Of a stretch of 8,421 bases of DNA, positions 6,801 to 8,421 are shown piece after piece; positions within the stretch are counted from its first letter, which is position 1; each line of letters starts with the position of its first letter. A model generated the notes under the pieces. It searched no databases, was not told where the DNA came from, and was given only the letters and a program-made list of their open reading frames with translations. This stretch comes from an uncultured Frankiales bacterium (GTDB lineage: Bacteria > Actinomycetota > Actinomycetes > Mycobacteriales > SCTD01). The translations under genes were made by a program, and so were the position numbers. Where the stretch lies: NCBI GenBank assembly GCA_946479905.1, contig CAMLIA010000182.1:1-8421 (forward strand), in the 5' to 3' direction.

Positions 6801-6806
6801 AGGTTA
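6801..6806 (-). promoter_or_regulatory. Possible -10 element for the dehydrogenase operon
   Basis: The minus strand reads TAACCT here, fitting the actinobacterial TANNNT pattern, about 18 nt upstream of the AGGAG ribosome site. No convincing -35 hexamer is seen at 16-19 bp. Short -10 matches are frequent by chance, so this is only a suggestion. Confidence 0.28.
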
Positions 6807-6834
6807 CCGACGGGTACAGCGAGGACCGACACCA

Positions 6835-6934
6835 CTTCCCTGATCCTGCGTGCACCCGGGGGCCCCACGAGGACCTCTCTCACGCTCGAGCCGGGTGCGG
6901 TGGGGGCGGGGGGCTGCACGCAGCTTCAGGGAAG
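6835..6934. repeat. 100-nt imperfect inverted repeat with 20-bp arms between nucS and the dehydrogenase gene
   Basis: The left arm (6835-6854) and right arm (6915-6934) match as inverted repeats at 18 of 20 positions. Each arm has two 9-bp perfect blocks, CTTCCCTGA and CTGCGTGCA as read on the left, separated by a two-base mismatch (6844-6845). The 60-bp interior is very GC-rich and contains a second dyad, GCACCCGG (6852-6859) with CCGGGTGC (6891-6898), which overlaps the end of the outer arm. The element starts 4 nt after the nucS stop codon. It could be a nucS terminator or mRNA-stability hairpin, or a miniature inverted-repeat element; I see no target-site duplication and no T-tract. Confidence 0.7.
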
Positions 6935-6938
6935 AGGG

Positions 6939-7592
6939 TCAGAACAGGGTGGGGACGTTGGACTCCATGCCCTTGAGGGCCTCGTAGTCGAGCTGCACGC
7001 AGGTGATGCCTCGGTCCGCGGCCAGCACCTTCGCCTGCGGCTTGAAGGACTGGGCCGCGAGCACGCCCTGCACGTCGCCGAGCACGGTCGAGACCCGCTG
7101 CAGGTAGCGCGTGAGCTGCTCGACGCTGTCGATCTCCCCCACCCGCTTGATCTCGACCAGGACGTGCGCCCCGGTGTGGTCGCGGCAGAGCAGGTCGACG
7201 GGGCCGATGTCGGTGAAGTACTCCCGCTGCACCAGGGTCCAGCCGTCGCCCAGCACGTGGCACTGGTCGGCGAGCAGCTGCTGCAGCTGCTTCTCCACCC
7301 CGTCCTTCACCAGGCCGGGGTCGGTCCCGAGGTCGTGGGCGCTGTCGCTGAGCACCTCGAGCACCGAGATCACCAGCTGCTCGCCGCCCTTGTTGGTGAC
7401 GGTCCACACGTCGTCGGTGACCAGCAGCGAGCAGGGCGGCGTCATCCACATCAGCGGCTTGTAGCCGCCGGTGTCGGAGTGCACGAGCACCGAGCCGTCG
7501 GCCTTCACCACCAGGAGCCGTACCGCCTCGGGGAGATGGGCTGTCAGCCGGCCGACGTAGTCGACGGAGCAGCGAGCGATCACGAGACGCAC
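6939..7592 (-). CDS. nucS: Mismatch-specific endonuclease NucS/EndoMS
   Basis: NucS cuts both strands at mismatched base pairs and provides non-canonical mismatch repair in Actinobacteria and archaea, which mostly lack MutS/MutL. The 217-residue product begins [15 protein letters not shown] (initiator V read as Met) and contains [10 protein letters not shown] near 44-52, both typical of the N-terminal DNA-binding/dimerisation domain. The C-terminal restriction-endonuclease-like domain shows Asp133 in GPVDLL, then Glu147 and Lys149 in VEIKR, followed by EQLTRYLQ, so the D-x(n)-E-x-K metal site is complete. The C-terminus ends VPTLF, consistent with the Leu-Phe tail used to contact the sliding clamp, although shorter than the usual LxLF form. 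The longer open frame to 7769 is Arg/Pro-rich, lies inside tetR and is rejected as N-terminal sequence. GTG at 7592 is 20 nt after the tetR stop, with no Shine-Dalgarno but a -10-like TACGCT. Expression may therefore be leaderless or read through from tetR. Confidence 0.93.
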   Translation of the reverse strand: MRLVIARCSVDYVGRLTAHLPEAVRLLVVKADGSVLVHSDTGGYKPLMWMTPPCSLLVTDDVWTVTNKGGEQLVISVLEVLSDSAHDLGTDPGLVKDGVEKQLQQLLADQCHVLGDGWTLVQREYFTDIGPVDLLCRDHTGAHVLVEIKRVGEIDSVEQLTRYLQRVSTVLGDVQGVLAAQSFKPQAKVLAADRGITCVQLDYEALKGMESNVPTLF

Positions 7593-7598
7593 GCGGTC

Positions 7599-7604
7599 AG
7601 CGTA
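7599..7604 (-). promoter_or_regulatory. Possible -10 of a leaderless nucS promoter
   Basis: TACGCT on the minus strand ends six bases before the nucS GTG at 7592, the spacing seen when actinobacterial transcripts begin exactly at the start codon. There is no ribosome-binding site in the 20-nt gap after tetR, which fits. I see no clear -35. Confidence 0.4.
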
Positions 7605-7612
7605 GGCCGCGG

Positions 7613-8263
7613 TCAGGTCTGCTCGTGCAGCAGACTCAGCACGGCGTCGAGCTGCCGGTCGAAGTCGTGGTCGTGGTCGCCCTCGCGCGAGCTCATCAGC
7701 CGGGCCGTCATCGGCAGGCTGGTCTGCTCGGTGAGGGCGCGCACCCGCTCGGCGAGGGGGAGGCGGCACGGCGCGTGCCGGTTGGTCAGGGCGACGACGT
7801 CGCCGACGTAGAGGCGGACGATGACGTCGTACATGAGGATCGCGGTCTGCTCGCTCGCCCCGGCCTCGACCAGCGCGGCCAGCAGGTGCTCGGCGAAGGT
7901 GACGTGCGCCGAGGGCAGCTGCTCCGGGACGTGGCCGACGACGGCAGTGAGCAGACCCGGGTGCTCGAGGCCGGCCCGGCGCGCGCGGCGGACCAGCTCG
8001 CGGACCCGGTCCAGGGGCTCCTGCGGCAACGGCTCGACGAGGGCCCGGGCGATGAAGGCGTCGGCCACCGCGTCGAGGAGCTCGTCCTTGCCGGCGACGT
8101 GGTGGTAGATGGCCGTGGGTGAGACCCCGAGCGCCACGGCGACGGACCTCAGCGACATCCCCGCGAACCCGTCCCGCTCGGCGACGGCCGCGGCGGCGGC
8201 GACCACCGCGTCGCGAGACAGCCCGGCGGCTGTCCCCCGCGCGCGTCGAGCGACCGTCGTCAC
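7613..8263 (-). CDS. TetR-family transcriptional regulator
   Basis: This is a 216-residue DNA-binding repressor-type protein of usual TetR length. Residues 36-62 ([21 protein letters not shown] followed by AGKDEL) form the helix-turn-helix with the diagnostic Y-HHV-x-K segment at the recognition helix. The remainder is an Ala/Leu/Val-rich helical ligand and dimerisation domain, ending with an Asp/His-rich DHDHDFD stretch (195-201) before the last helix. The ligand is not predictable. GTG at 8263 is chosen because GGGAGG lies 6 nt upstream; the longer frame to an ATG at 8317 would translate through that site and through the palindromic operator. It diverges from a lipoprotein gene across 75 bp with repeated TTGACA half-sites, so it probably represses itself and that neighbour. 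nucS follows 20 nt downstream on the same strand and might be co-transcribed. Confidence 0.93.
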   Translation of the reverse strand: MTTVARRARGTAAGLSRDAVVAAAAAVAERDGFAGMSLRSVAVALGVSPTAIYHHVAGKDELLDAVADAFIARALVEPLPQEPLDRVRELVRRARRAGLEHPGLLTAVVGHVPEQLPSAHVTFAEHLLAALVEAGASEQTAILMYDVIVRLYVGDVVALTNRHAPCRLPLAERVRALTEQTSLPMTARLMSSREGDHDHDFDRQLDAVLSLLHEQT

Positions 8264-8268
8264 GGCGT

Positions 8269-8277
8269 ACCTCCCTT
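8269..8277 (-). promoter_or_regulatory. Shine-Dalgarno deciding the tetR start
   Basis: The minus strand reads AAGGGAGGT, the strongest ribosome site in the window, with GGGAGG six bases before GTG at 8263. It rules out the longer frame starting at 8317. Confidence 0.8.
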
Positions 8278-8288
8278 GACGGAGCTGT

Positions 8289-8324
8289 TTGACACTGTCA
8301 ACCTCATCAATTGACACCGTACAA
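8289..8324. promoter_or_regulatory. Candidate TetR operator: three TTGACA half-sites in the divergent promoter region
   Basis: A perfect 13-bp palindrome, TTGACACTGTCAA, occupies 8289-8301. A related copy, TTGACACCGTACAA, lies at 8311-8324 with a degenerate right half. The half-site TTGACA therefore occurs three times: forward at 8289, reverse at 8296-8301 and forward at 8311. The two copies start 22 bp apart, about two helical turns, so two dimers could bind the same face. The site lies 26-61 bp upstream of the tetR start and ends 14 bp before the divergent lipoprotein ATG, a standard position for autoregulation plus control of the neighbour. TTGACA also resembles a -35 box, so operator and promoter may overlap. 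Confidence 0.65.
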
Positions 8325-8338
8325 CTGAAAGGTCGGTC

Positions 8339-8421
8339 ATGAGGCGTGTTCTCGCCATCGGCGTGCTGCTCGCGGTCACCGCGTGCGGTTCGACGGTGCA
8401 GGTCCGCTCGACCGGCATCGC
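8339..8421 (+). CDS. Lipoprotein, N-terminal fragment (3' end outside window)
   Basis: Only 27 codons are visible. The ATG is preceded by AAAGG at 8328-8332 with a 6-nt gap. The product starts MRRVLAIGVLLAVTAC: a short basic n-region, a hydrophobic stretch and a lipobox V13-T14-A15-C16, followed by GSTVQVRSTG. This is a lipoprotein signal peptide: export by Sec, lipidation on Cys16 and retention on the outer face of the membrane. Many actinobacterial proteins that start this way are solute-binding components of ABC transporters, but too little is present to say. It diverges from tetR and shares its putative operator region, so it is the likely regulatory target. Confidence 0.7.
   Translation, partial: MRRVLAIGVLLAVTACGSTVQVRSTGI

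Noticed and set aside
6835..6934. Insertion sequence or its remnant
   Set aside because: No transposase coding remnant fits in 60 bp, and no target-site duplication flanks the arms. Kept only as an inverted repeat of unknown nature.
7593..7769. 59-residue N-terminal extension of NucS
   Set aside because: Arg/Pro/Ala-rich, overlaps tetR in another frame, and the family begins at the VRLVIARCS segment coded from 7592.
1..8421. CRISPR array, tRNA, rRNA, toxin-antitoxin or phage genes
   Set aside because: No regularly spaced direct repeats, no cloverleaf or rRNA-like stretch, and no motif of those gene families was seen on either strand.

Overview
The window is very GC-rich with strong third-position GC bias and several GTG starts. 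It carries genes typical of Actinobacteria: NucS/EndoMS, crotonyl-CoA carboxylase/reductase, and a DivIVA-type coiled-coil protein. Overall it looks like chromosomal core or near-core DNA of a high-GC actinomycete, perhaps Nocardioides-like. The genus is inference only. There is no transposase, integrase, phage gene, CRISPR array, rRNA or tRNA that I can support.

Layout. At the left edge is the 3' part of ccr (+), ending at 846. After a 69-bp gap comes a DivIVA-domain coiled-coil gene (+, 916-1692). It converges on, and overlaps by 20 bp, a minus-strand block that runs to the right end. Read in the direction of transcription, that block is tetR (8263-7613), nucS (7592-6939), a 165-bp gap with a 100-nt inverted repeat, a double-length 3-hydroxybutyryl-CoA dehydrogenase (6773-5001), a small zinc-ribbon protein (4997-4722), a 199-bp gap packed with hairpin-forming repeats and a dyad, an SNF2 helicase (4522-2387), and an alpha/beta hydrolase (2380-1673). 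At the right edge a lipoprotein gene (+, from 8339) diverges from tetR. Three TTGACA half-sites lie between the two.

How the genes may work together. Ccr and the 3-hydroxybutyryl-CoA dehydrogenase are two steps of the ethylmalonyl-CoA route (acetoacetyl-CoA, 3-hydroxybutyryl-CoA, crotonyl-CoA, ethylmalonyl-CoA), so the window lies in a C4-acyl-CoA neighbourhood although the two genes are in separate transcription units. NucS and the SNF2 helicase are DNA-maintenance functions. TetR probably controls itself and the divergent lipoprotein gene, and transcription from it may read into nucS. The hydrolase and the zinc-ribbon protein each start within 3-6 nt of the stop of the gene before them, which suggests translational coupling.

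Four starts were moved inward from the longest open frame, to GTG codons. For the dehydrogenase, SNF2 gene and tetR the reason is a well-spaced Shine-Dalgarno sequence. For nucS it is the family N-terminus and a possible leaderless promoter. The parts least explained by ordinary annotation are the two intergenic repeat regions (4580-4704 and 6835-6934) and the cofactor-site divergence between the two halves of the fused dehydrogenase.
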